Assembly (NCBI GenBank): GCA_002391555.1
Contig: DGFG01000061.1
Location: 1-7,985 of the forward strand
From: Firmicutes bacterium UBA3906
GTDB taxonomy: Bacteria > Bacillota > Clostridia > Caldicoprobacterales > DTU083
Reading direction: 5' to 3'
Length of the DNA stretch: 7,985 bases
Position 1 is the stretch's first letter, and every line of letters begins with the position of its first letter. The translations under genes were made by a program, and so were the position numbers. Positions 1 to 5,912 of this stretch are shown here, in pieces. The notes under the pieces were generated by a model that saw only the letters and a program-made list of their open reading frames with translations, made no database searches and was not told the DNA's origin.

Positions 1-209
1 CTACAAAGGAGCCAGCACTAGACAGGGTCATAGAGGCATTAGCAACAAGTACAACTAAAAAAGCCCTACTAGGCTTTACTCCAATTAATAAGGAAAATTT
101 TGATGTTAGCCTGCTAAAGGAAGATAACACCACCCTTTTTGTAATGGGAAAGGATATAAATATATTTAAAGAAAACCAGCTAATGTTCCCGCTTTTATCC
201 CGGGCCTAG
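1..209 (+). CDS. 3' end of a gene, possibly a GNAT-family acetyltransferase (partial)
   Basis: An open frame starting at base 3 runs without a stop to the TAG at 207-209 and gives the last 68 residues of a protein whose start lies left of the window. It contains ALLGFTP (about residues 26-32), then an acidic stretch, then TTLFVMG (49-55), and ends LMFPLLSRA. The pattern 'GFTP ... EDTTLFV ... LMFPxLSxA' resembles the C-terminal tail of a group of Firmicute GNAT-type N-acetyltransferases, which move an acetyl group from acetyl-CoA to an amine. This is recall of the tail only: the acetyl-CoA-binding motif is not in the window, so the family is tentative, though the coding call is safe. CTA leucine codons match the neighbouring genes. 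No clear terminator follows the stop. Confidence 0.5.
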   Translation, partial: TKEPALDRVIEALATSTTKKALLGFTPINKENFDVSLLKEDNTTLFVMGKDINIFKENQLMFPLLSRA

Positions 210-250
210 GAGAGCTTTATTATTAAGGCAGGATAGAGTTGGGGTTGCAC

Positions 251-279
251 TTGACCTTTACTGCAAACTTTTCTATAGA
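251..279 (+). promoter_or_regulatory. Sigma-A-type promoter upstream of the helicase gene (distal)
   Basis: TTGACC (251-256) and TATAGA (274-279) are separated by 17 bases, close to the TTGACA/TATAAT consensus at ideal spacing. Transcription would start near 286, leaving a leader of about 85 nt before the helicase start. It is one of two good candidates in this gap. Confidence 0.55.
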
Positions 280-290
280 GCAAGATTTTT

Positions 291-318
291 TTGGATATAC
301 TGGCCAAGATGATATAAT
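291..318 (+). promoter_or_regulatory. Sigma-A-type promoter upstream of the helicase gene (proximal)
   Basis: TTGGAT (291-296) and a perfect TATAAT (313-318) are separated by 16 bases. Transcription would begin near 325, about 45 nt before the helicase ATG. The -10 is better than that of the distal candidate and the -35 is weaker. Either or both could drive the helicase-macro-VWA block. Confidence 0.5.
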
Positions 319-369
319 AAAGGATAAGGTGACAAAAGAACCGTAATAAAGATTTTTAGGGGGTATACT

Positions 370-2970
370 ATGGTGGGTTTTGACAAGGTACGCTTTAATG
401 GGAGCTTCCGGGTCTATCAGCAGCGTGTTTTAGACAATATAGAAAAGTACCTGGACAATGGAAAGATTAATATTGTTGCAGCTCCAGGCAGTGGCAAAAC
501 AGTCTTAGGTCTTGAGCTAATCTGTAGGCTGGCCAGTCCCTGCATCATCCTTTCGCCGACCACAGCTATTCGCCAACAGTGGGGGGAGAGGTTAAAGGAG
601 CTATTCCTTGAGGATGAAGAATTATTTGACCAGGTCTTTTCAAACGATCTACATACCATAAAGCTTTTTAATTCAATCACCTATCAGGCCTTGTACACCT
701 CAATTGAAAAGGTATCTGAAACCGCAGAGGACGATTTTGACTGCTCTGATGTTGATCTTTTTAGGACCATGAGGGAATATGGGATAAAAACTGTCTGCCT
801 AGACGAGGCCCATCATCTAAAGAATGAATGGCAAAAGGCCCTTGAAAAGTTCCTAGCTACCCTAGACAGGGACGTGAGCATTATAGCTTTGACTGCTACA
901 CCACCCTATGATTCCTCTGATTCAGAGTGGAACAGATATATCAGTGTATGCGGCGAAATAGATGAGGAGATCTTTGTTCCTGAGCTGGTAGGGCAGAAAA
1001 ACCTTTGCCCCCACCAGGACTATATATACTTTAACTATCCTAATGAGGATGAAATAGAAGGGCTAAAGACCCACAAGGACCGGGCAGCAAATGCCCTAGA
1101 TAAAATCGGCAGCCTAGCCTTTATAAACACTTTAGTAAATAGGCTAAACAATGAAAGGGACTATGAGATCCTATTTGCTTCTGTAAATGAATATACTGCC
1201 CTACTGGTCCTTTTAAACCATTATGGTTTTGAGATAAAGCCCAGGCTCATTCGCCAGCTGACAGCCAAAAGAAAGCTACCTGCCTTTAGAATGCATTATG
1301 CTGAAATGGCTATTCAGTTTTTACTTGACTCAGACCTACTTTCTGATAGTGAAAAAGAAGAAATCATCCATATCCTAAAGGACAACTCAGTATACGAAAA
1401 ACGCAGGGTAGCACTGGTTTTAAACGATAGACTAAAACGGTCCCTCATTTCATCGGTGGGCAAGCTTGAAAGTATCAAGCAGATCACAAAAAGCGAGTAT
1501 GCCAATATGGGGGACAGGCTCCGTATGCTCATATTAACCGACTATATTAGAAAGGAAAAGGTTAAAAAGATCGCAACAGACGAGGCCTTTAACTCAGTTA
1601 ATGTGGTCAGTATCTTTGAGCTTTTAAGGCGTGAAAATATTGGGGCAAAGATGGGGGTACTGTCAGGCTCTCTTATCATATTGCCAGACTCTATAGACCT
1701 TTCTCCCATGAAGCATAAAAAGGAACCGATAGAGGGGACCGATTATTGTACAGTGTCCTTTTCAGGCTCCATACACAAGGCTATAAAGTTTATTGGAAAC
1801 CTATTTGAGCAGGGTCAGATACAGGTTCTTATCGGTACAAAATCACTGCTAGGTGAGGGTTGGGATTCTCCCTGTATCAATTCACTTATAATGGCTAGCT
1901 TTGTAGGTAGCTTTGTCCTATCCAACCAAATGCGGGGCCGGGCTATCCGTGTTGACAAAAGGGATCCAAACAAGACAGCAAATATCTGGCACCTTGTTTC
2001 TGTTGAGCCTGAATACCTATTTGACAAATACTCTACAAAGGATAAAAATATTTTAACCTCCTATGATTTTGATACCCTAAAGCGCCGATTTGAAAGCTTT
2101 ATGGGGCCAAATTACTCCACAGGTAGGATTGAAAGTGGTATAGAGAGGATAACCGCCATAGCCCCTCCCTTTGATAAAGAGGGCATAGACAGGATCAACA
2201 GGATAATGCAGGACCTATCCTCAAAACGGGAGGATATAGCCGACAAGTGGAAGGACGAGGTGGTACACAGTAAATTCTCAGTAGCAGTCAAAACAGAGGT
2301 ACCAAAGCAAAAACGGGTTCCTGTATTTTCCTTTAGCAATCTACTATTATGCCTATTGCTAGTGGCTATCCCTGTCCTATTGTGGCTAGTGGTACTACCC
2401 TTTGTAAAGACCCACAAGGGTATGAAGCTACTTATAACCATAGCCTTGCTAATACTAGCGGCAGTCCTCTATAGGCCGGTTAAGAGGCTACTACTACACT
2501 TAAGTCCAGCCCAGTCAGTTAGGACCCTTGGCAAAGCCCTATACAGGACCCTACGGGACTGTGGACTAATCTCCCCAGATGCCAAGGTGGAATCTGTATA
2601 TGACAGGAAAAGGGCTACTGTAAAGGTCAGCTTAAAGGAGGCTAGTGCCCGTGACCAAAACACCTTTAACGCGGCAATGCAAGAGCTCCTCTCTCCTATT
2701 GATAACCCTAGGTTTATCCTGATAGCCAAAAGCAGGAATGGCCGCTATAAATACAGGTATTCCTTTGCTTGTCCCTCAATCATTGGCAAAAAGAAGGAGT
2801 TTGTAGAGATACTTGCTTGGCGGCTAAAGTCCACAACAGGTAATTTTGAGCCAGTATTTGTACATAGGGCTGATGGACGGAAAATCATCCTAAGATGCAG
2901 AAAACGGTCTTATATCAGCCGTAGTCAAAAGGTCAGAGGCAAGAGACTCGAGCTAGCCCATGCTAGATAA
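370..2970 (+). CDS. Superfamily 2 DEAD/DEAH-type helicase with C-terminal transmembrane hairpin
   Basis: This 866-residue protein is a predicted ATP-dependent nucleic-acid helicase or translocase. Seen in the sequence: a Q-motif-like RVYQQRV (14-20), Walker A APGSGKT (38-44), motif II DEAHH (145-149), motif III TATPP (175-179), a motif V region GTKSLLGEGWD (489-499) and motif VI QMRGRAIR (520-527). All the residues expected for ATP binding and hydrolysis are present. The two RecA-like lobes are split by a long, helical, charged insert at about 220-450. After the helicase core come two strongly hydrophobic segments (about 655-678 and 686-702) joined by a short lysine-containing loop. A basic tail of about 165 residues follows, so core and tail should both face the cytoplasm on a membrane anchor. 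The ATG has AGGGGG at 358-363, 6 nt upstream. The gene opens a co-oriented block with a macro-domain gene (82-bp gap) and a VWA gene. Helicase assignment is firm; substrate and role are unknown. Confidence 0.9.
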   Translation: MVGFDKVRFNGSFRVYQQRVLDNIEKYLDNGKINIVAAPGSGKTVLGLELICRLASPCIILSPTTAIRQQWGERLKELFLEDEELFDQVFSNDLHTIKLFNSITYQALYTSIEKVSETAEDDFDCSDVDLFRTMREYGIKTVCLDEAHHLKNEWQKALEKFLATLDRDVSIIALTATPPYDSSDSEWNRYISVCGEIDEEIFVPELVGQKNLCPHQDYIYFNYPNEDEIEGLKTHKDRAANALDKIGSLAFINTLVNRLNNERDYEILFASVNEYTALLVLLNHYGFEIKPRLIRQLTAKRKLPAFRMHYAEMAIQFLLDSDLLSDSEKEEIIHILKDNSVYEKRRVALVLNDRLKRSLISSVGKLESIKQITKSEYANMGDRLRMLILTDYIRKEKVKKIATDEAFNSVNVVSIFELLRRENIGAKMGVLSGSLIILPDSIDLSPMKHKKEPIEGTDYCTVSFSGSIHKAIKFIGNLFEQGQIQVLIGTKSLLGEGWDSPCINSLIMASFVGSFVLSNQMRGRAIRVDKRDPNKTANIWHLVSVEPEYLFDKYSTKDKNILTSYDFDTLKRRFESFMGPNYSTGRIESGIERITAIAPPFDKEGIDRINRIMQDLSSKREDIADKWKDEVVHSKFSVAVKTEVPKQKRVPVFSFSNLLLCLLLVAIPVLLWLVVLPFVKTHKGMKLLITIALLILAAVLYRPVKRLLLHLSPAQSVRTLGKALYRTLRDCGLISPDAKVESVYDRKRATVKVSLKEASARDQNTFNAAMQELLSPIDNPRFILIAKSRNGRYKYRYSFACPSIIGKKKEFVEILAWRLKSTTGNFEPVFVHRADGRKIILRCRKRSYISRSQKVRGKRLELAHAR

Positions 2971-3052
2971 ATGACCCTAACTTATTACTAAATAGGTCTT
3001 TACAATTAGATTAAAAGAAAGTCAATACCATTTAGGACCGGAGGTATCCCCA

Positions 3053-4078
3053 ATGCCCTTTACCATAGTCCACCAGGACATAAGTCAAATAAAGGTCGAT
3101 GCCATAGTTAACGCTGCTAACACAGAGCTTAAAATGGGTGGTGGAGTTTGTGGAGTCATATTTAAAAAGGCAGGGGCAGAAAAGCTCCAGGCTGCCTGTG
3201 ATAGGCTAGCTCCAATTAAGACAGGTGAGGCTGTTATAACACCAGCCTTTGACCTAGCAGCTAAATATATTATCCATGCAGCAGGACCTATTTATAAAAA
3301 CTATGACAAGGACCAAAGCGAAAAGCTCCTTCGCCTAACCTATACTAATTCGCTAAAGCTGGCCCTAGAAAACAGGTGTGAATCTATTGCATTCCCCCTG
3401 ATATCTAGTGGCATTTATGGCTACCCAAAGGAAGAGGCCCTAAGGGTTGCAATATCGGCTATAAAAGATTTTCTTATAGACCATGACCTATATGTTATCT
3501 TAACTATTTTCGATAAAACTACCTTTTCCATTAGCCAGCAACTAGTAGGTGAGATTGAAAGCTATATTGACGAGAATTATTTTGTCGGTATAGTGGAGGA
3601 GTCTGGAAGATCAGATTATCTAGAAAGTATGATCCTGTCTGAGCCTGCTGACTCAGATGCCCTAGATGATGAGCTACCAATATATAGCGATAAGGTAACT
3701 ATAGCTGCTGAAACTATAAACCTAACTAGCTACCTTGATGAGCCCTTTTCCCGTATGCTCCTTCGCCTTATTGATGATAGGGGGATGACAGATGTAGAGG
3801 TCTATAAAAGGGCAAACATTGACCGTAGACTATTTTCTAGGATCAGGACTAATGAAGACTACAGGCCTAGCAAGCAGACTGCTATTGCCCTAGCTATAGG
3901 GCTTAAACTATCCTTAGAAGAAACCGAGGAGTTTTTAAAAAGGGCCGGCTATGCCCTGTCTAATGCCCTAATCTTTGATGTTATAATAAAATACTTTATT
4001 GAAAAGAAAAAATACGATATTTTCGAGATAAATCAGGTCCTGTTTAAATACGACCAGCAGCTATTAGGGGGTCACTGA
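3053..4078 (+). CDS. Macro-domain (ADP-ribose-binding) protein with C-terminal helical/HTH-like module
   Basis: Residues 1 to about 170 form a macro domain, a fold that binds ADP-ribose or related ligands and in some families removes ADP-ribose from proteins or nucleic acids. Signature elements seen: DAIVNAANTEL (16-26), the glycine loop MGGGVCG (28-34), and the phosphate-binding loop ISSGIYGYP (117-125). In MacroD/YmdB-type hydrolases the first loop reads GGGGVDGAIH; here the Asp is Cys33 and the His is Phe37, so hydrolase activity is doubtful while ligand binding remains likely. An acidic linker (about 171-230) leads to a helical module (about 231-336) containing LLRLIDDRGMTDVEVYKRA, SRIRTNEDYRPSKQTAIALA and a FLKRAGYALS helix. 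This resembles a repressor-type helix-turn-helix followed by a conserved tail, and I recall the same tail on other Firmicute macro proteins. GGAGG at 3040-3044 lies 8 nt before the ATG. It sits between the helicase and VWA genes. Family is firm; ligand and role are inferred. Confidence 0.9.
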   Translation: MPFTIVHQDISQIKVDAIVNAANTELKMGGGVCGVIFKKAGAEKLQAACDRLAPIKTGEAVITPAFDLAAKYIIHAAGPIYKNYDKDQSEKLLRLTYTNSLKLALENRCESIAFPLISSGIYGYPKEEALRVAISAIKDFLIDHDLYVILTIFDKTTFSISQQLVGEIESYIDENYFVGIVEESGRSDYLESMILSEPADSDALDDELPIYSDKVTIAAETINLTSYLDEPFSRMLLRLIDDRGMTDVEVYKRANIDRRLFSRIRTNEDYRPSKQTAIALAIGLKLSLEETEEFLKRAGYALSNALIFDVIIKYFIEKKKYDIFEINQVLFKYDQQLLGGH

Positions 4079-4091
4079 CTCTAGGTAAATT

Positions 4092-4108
4092 GTCGCCTCT
4101 CTAGCGAC
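4092..4108 (+). other. Hairpin between the macro and VWA genes
   Basis: GTCGC (4092-4096) and GCGAC (4104-4108) can pair around a 7-base loop, and flanking TT/AA could extend the stem past a bulged C. No U-tract follows, so it is not a convincing terminator. It may be an RNA-stability or processing element in the intergenic leader of the VWA gene, or chance. Confidence 0.3.
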
Positions 4109-4167
4109 CAATAGCTAATGCAAAAGTAGTATCCTAGGTTTACAAAAAACTATAGGAGGCTACGGAT

Positions 4168-4821
4168 ATGAAAAAAGGATTAACTGAGTTAGTATTTATA
4201 CTAGACAAAAGCGGTTCAATGGGTGGGCTAGAGTCAGACACCATCGGTGGCTACAACTCCATGCTTGAAAAGCAAAAGGCTATAGAGGGTGAATGTCGGA
4301 TCACGACAGTCTTATTTGACCACAACTATGAAATACTCCATGACCGTATAGACTTAGGAGCAGTGAGCCCTATGACGGACAAGGAGTACCAGATCGGTGG
4401 TACAACAGCACTACTAGATGCAATCGGCAGAACAATTAACAAGATCGTAAAGGTGCAAAAGCATACAGCTGATGACTACCGGGCTGAAAAGGTCATGTTT
4501 GTTATAATAACAGATGGCTATGAAAACGCCAGCCAGGAGTTCACAGCTAAAAAGGTCAAGGAAATGATCAACAGGCAAAAGGACAAGTATGGCTGGGAGT
4601 TTGTCTTTCTTGCTGCTAACATAGATGCGGTTGAAACAGCCGGACAATTTGGGATTAGTCCTGACAGGGCCGTTGACTATATAGCAGACAGCCAGGGGAC
4701 TGAGCTAAACTATATAGTCATAGCAGATGCAGTAGCCCAATACCGCACTACAGGGATTGTTAAAGAAACTTTTTTTGATGCAATCCGTGAGGATGTGAAA
4801 AAGCGCAAGCAGGATAATTAG
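4168..4821 (+). CDS. Free-standing von Willebrand factor A (VWA) domain protein, MIDAS intact
   Basis: The 217-residue protein is a single VWA domain, a metal-dependent protein-binding fold. The metal-ion-dependent adhesion site is complete: DKSGSMG (13-19) supplies the DxSxS motif, IGGTTALLDAI (76-86) supplies the Thr, and ITDGYEN (114-120) supplies the Asp. No signal peptide or membrane segment is present, so it should be cytoplasmic. Length and layout match small bacterial TerY-like VWA proteins, which usually act as adaptors with chaperone, ATPase or nucleic-acid-processing partners. An AGGAGG at 4154-4159, 8 nt from the ATG, fixes the start. The macro gene ends 89 bp upstream and both point the same way, which suggests one operon or functional block with the helicase. 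Partners here are inferred from proximity only; the domain call is firm. Confidence 0.93.
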   Translation: MKKGLTELVFILDKSGSMGGLESDTIGGYNSMLEKQKAIEGECRITTVLFDHNYEILHDRIDLGAVSPMTDKEYQIGGTTALLDAIGRTINKIVKVQKHTADDYRAEKVMFVIITDGYENASQEFTAKKVKEMINRQKDKYGWEFVFLAANIDAVETAGQFGISPDRAVDYIADSQGTELNYIVIADAVAQYRTTGIVKETFFDAIREDVKKRKQDN

Positions 4822-4836
4822 GGTCACTTGCCCTAA
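4818..4836 (+). terminator. Possible weak terminator or stability hairpin overlapping the VWA stop codon
   Basis: TTAGGG (4818-4823) and CCCTAA (4831-4836) form a perfect 6-bp stem with a 7-base loop that includes the TAG stop. The downstream bases are A/T-rich (AAGCTAATAATTTATTTAC) but not a clean T-run, so termination would be weak. It lies at the end of the helicase-macro-VWA block, ahead of a separate promoter. Confidence 0.35.
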
Positions 4837-4872
4837 AGCTAATAATTTATTTACTAGTCTACTAAGAGTAGC

Positions 4873-4900
4873 TTGCACTTAGCAGCAGATAGGGTATGAT
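4873..4900 (+). promoter_or_regulatory. Sigma-A-type promoter for the GIY-YIG gene
   Basis: TTGCAC (4873-4878) and TATGAT (4895-4900) are 16 bases apart. Transcription would start around 4907, so the mRNA leader is only about 12 nt and the Shine-Dalgarno GAGGTG (4907-4912) would sit at its very 5' end. This marks the GIY-YIG gene as separately transcribed from the block upstream. Confidence 0.55.
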
Positions 4901-4918
4901 AGTCTAGAGGTGAAAAGG

Positions 4919-5263
4919 ATGGATAAAAGCAAGAAAAAAGAGCTAAAGCAAGCATACAAGGATAGGCGTCCTGAAATGGGCGTAATATCATACCGGTGCA
5001 TAGAGACTAGTGAGTCTTTTTTGGGTATCTCAAGGGATACCAAGGCAGACTTTAACAGTACCAACATGAAGCTAAAAGCCAAGATACACCCTAATAGACG
5101 GCTGCAGGACCTATGGAATAAATATGGTCTTGAAGGCTTTGACCTATCTGTTGTTAAAACCTTAAAGTATGAGGACCCAGAATTAGACTACACAAAAAAG
5201 CTAGAGGACCTTAGAGAAAAGTGCCTTGCACAAGATCCTAATGCAAGAAAGATATGGCGATAA
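4919..5263 (+). CDS. Small GIY-YIG nuclease-family protein (divergent)
   Basis: I place the start at the ATG at 4919, giving 114 residues, rather than the GTG at 4910: GAGGTG (4907-4912) is an ideal Shine-Dalgarno 6 nt before this ATG and contains that GTG, and remembered relatives begin MDK. The protein has a basic N-terminal helix (KSKKKELKQAYK, 3-14), a GVISYRC strand (21-27), SFLGISRD (33-40) in the place of the YIG strand, and the family pattern FNSTNMKLKAKIHPNRRLQDLW (45-66), followed by a G..GFDLSVV strand. This matches a common group of short stand-alone Firmicute proteins labelled GIY-YIG nuclease family. The signature itself is degenerate (GVI and FLG instead of GIY and YIG), so DNA cleavage is uncertain. 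It has its own promoter and a strong terminator, so it is probably a one-gene unit. Family moderately firm, function unknown. Confidence 0.78.
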   Translation: MDKSKKKELKQAYKDRRPEMGVISYRCIETSESFLGISRDTKADFNSTNMKLKAKIHPNRRLQDLWNKYGLEGFDLSVVKTLKYEDPELDYTKKLEDLREKCLAQDPNARKIWR

Positions 5264-5296
5264 ACAACTTAAAATGATATTTTAATTAAACCTATT

Positions 5297-5330
5297 AAAA
5301 GGCATAGCTAGCTAGGGCTATGTCTTTTTT
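5297..5330 (+). terminator. Intrinsic terminator after the GIY-YIG gene
   Basis: AGGCATAGC (5300-5308) pairs with GCTATGTCT (5317-5325), a 9-bp stem with one G-U pair and an 8-base loop. It is preceded by AAA (5297-5299) and runs into T6 (5325-5330), a textbook rho-independent terminator. Confidence 0.85.
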
Positions 5331-5399
5331 CATTTCTAGTATACAAAAAGAAAAAAACACAATAATTCAAAGAAAAAGTGAAGATTAATTCGCCTGGGG

Positions 5400-5428
5400 T
5401 TACAAATCGACCCTGTCTCGGATATATA
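5400..5428 (+). promoter_or_regulatory. Possible promoter for the broken small-protein gene
   Basis: TTACAA (5400-5405) and TATATA (5423-5428) are 17 bases apart, inside a (TA)n run at 5422-5434. The -35 is weak and the alternating TA makes the -10 ambiguous. It lies between a terminator and a perfect Shine-Dalgarno, where a promoter is expected. Apart from this and the terminator at 5297-5330, I see nothing in the gap 5264-5456. Confidence 0.35.
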
Positions 5429-5469
5429 TATATACAAAATTAAATGATTCTAAAAAAGGAGGTGAGAAA

Positions 5470-5824
5470 ATGAAATTCGATAGAAAGTATTACACCCAAG
5501 GAGGCATGGGAGTTCTTTGTACCCATGAATGTAGAGGAGTTTATGGTTAGCTAATTATTAAATCTAGATTACTTGCTGATGGCCTCTGACTACTATGAGA
5601 TGTGTCACATACATGTAAGCAAGCTGCCCTAGACCTTAAATAATTTCTTTTTGCAAAAGGACCTAGACTATATCGAAGACCTTTTAGGGCAACATATAAA
5701 AGCCTTTGTAGATGAAAAGGGGGGAGATGAGGACATAGACGATGAGATGGTTAGAATCATTCTTGAAGAGTATGAAGAAGAAAGCGAAGATTTCTTTAAA
5801 CACTTTATAAAGGATATGGATTAA
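5470..5824 (+). pseudogene. Broken paralogue of the downstream 131-aa acidic protein
   Basis: A perfect AGGAGGTG (5457-5464) stands 5 nt before ATG 5470, and translation begins MKFDRKY. After 5490 the reading frame must shift by one base (an extra T near 5491) to continue as TPKEAWEFFVPMNVEEFMVS. That frame then meets TAA at 5552-5554 and TAG at 5630-5632 before continuing FFLQKDLDYIEDLLGQHI and on to the TAA at 5822-5824. The reconstructed protein aligns along its length with the intact neighbour at 5913: TPKEAWEF against TPRQAWDI, EMC against KMC, and FLQKDLDYIEDLL against FLQEDLDYIAELL, with only about a one-residue gap. One frameshift and two stops make it a decayed copy, although its ribosome site and terminator remain intact. 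The ATG frame itself would make only a 27-residue peptide ending at TAG 5548-5550 (final TAT GGT TAG). Function unknown. Confidence 0.85.
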
Positions 5825-5852
5825 TTGCTATAGACCATATCCTTTCTTTATT
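5809..5852 (+). terminator. Intrinsic terminator overlapping the end of the broken paralogue
   Basis: AAAGGATATGG (5809-5819) and CCATATCCTTT (5835-5845) form a perfect 11-bp stem around a 15-base loop, followed by a T-rich tract (TTTCTTTATT). The left arm is inside the last codons of the broken gene and the loop contains its stop codon. Transcripts from upstream should mostly end here, so the intact paralogue downstream needs readthrough or its own promoter, which I could not identify. Confidence 0.75.
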
Positions 5853-5912
5853 AAAACAAATCTATTATGACTAAAACCAATAAAAAGCTTAAATAAAAAG
5901 GAGGATTTACAC

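Noticed and set aside
417..2729. Minus-strand open frames of 70-109 codons inside the helicase gene (417-680, 1314-1532, 1815-2027, 2112-2441, 2469-2729)
   Set aside because: They lie wholly inside a gene with clear helicase motifs, give serine/leucine-rich low-information proteins, and I noticed no convincing ribosome site for any of them. They are shadows of the real frame.
3025..3047. ATACC/GGTAT inverted repeat that would cover part of the macro gene's Shine-Dalgarno
   Set aside because: Only 5 bp with a 13-base loop and no extension on either side; too weak to claim translational control.
4910..4918. GTG at 4910 as the start of the GIY-YIG gene
   Set aside because: This GTG is part of the Shine-Dalgarno GAGGTG for the ATG at 4919, and no other ribosome site precedes it at proper spacing.
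5422..5434. Short (TA)n run as a microsatellite or phase-variable element
   Set aside because: Only about six TA units in an AT-rich gap; it may vary by slippage, but nothing in a single sequence shows that it does.
5470..5824. Programmed frameshift or stop-codon readthrough to express the upstream paralogue
   Set aside because: No slippery heptamer is evident at the shift, and two further stops of different types (TAA and TAG) follow in the restored frame, so decay is simpler.
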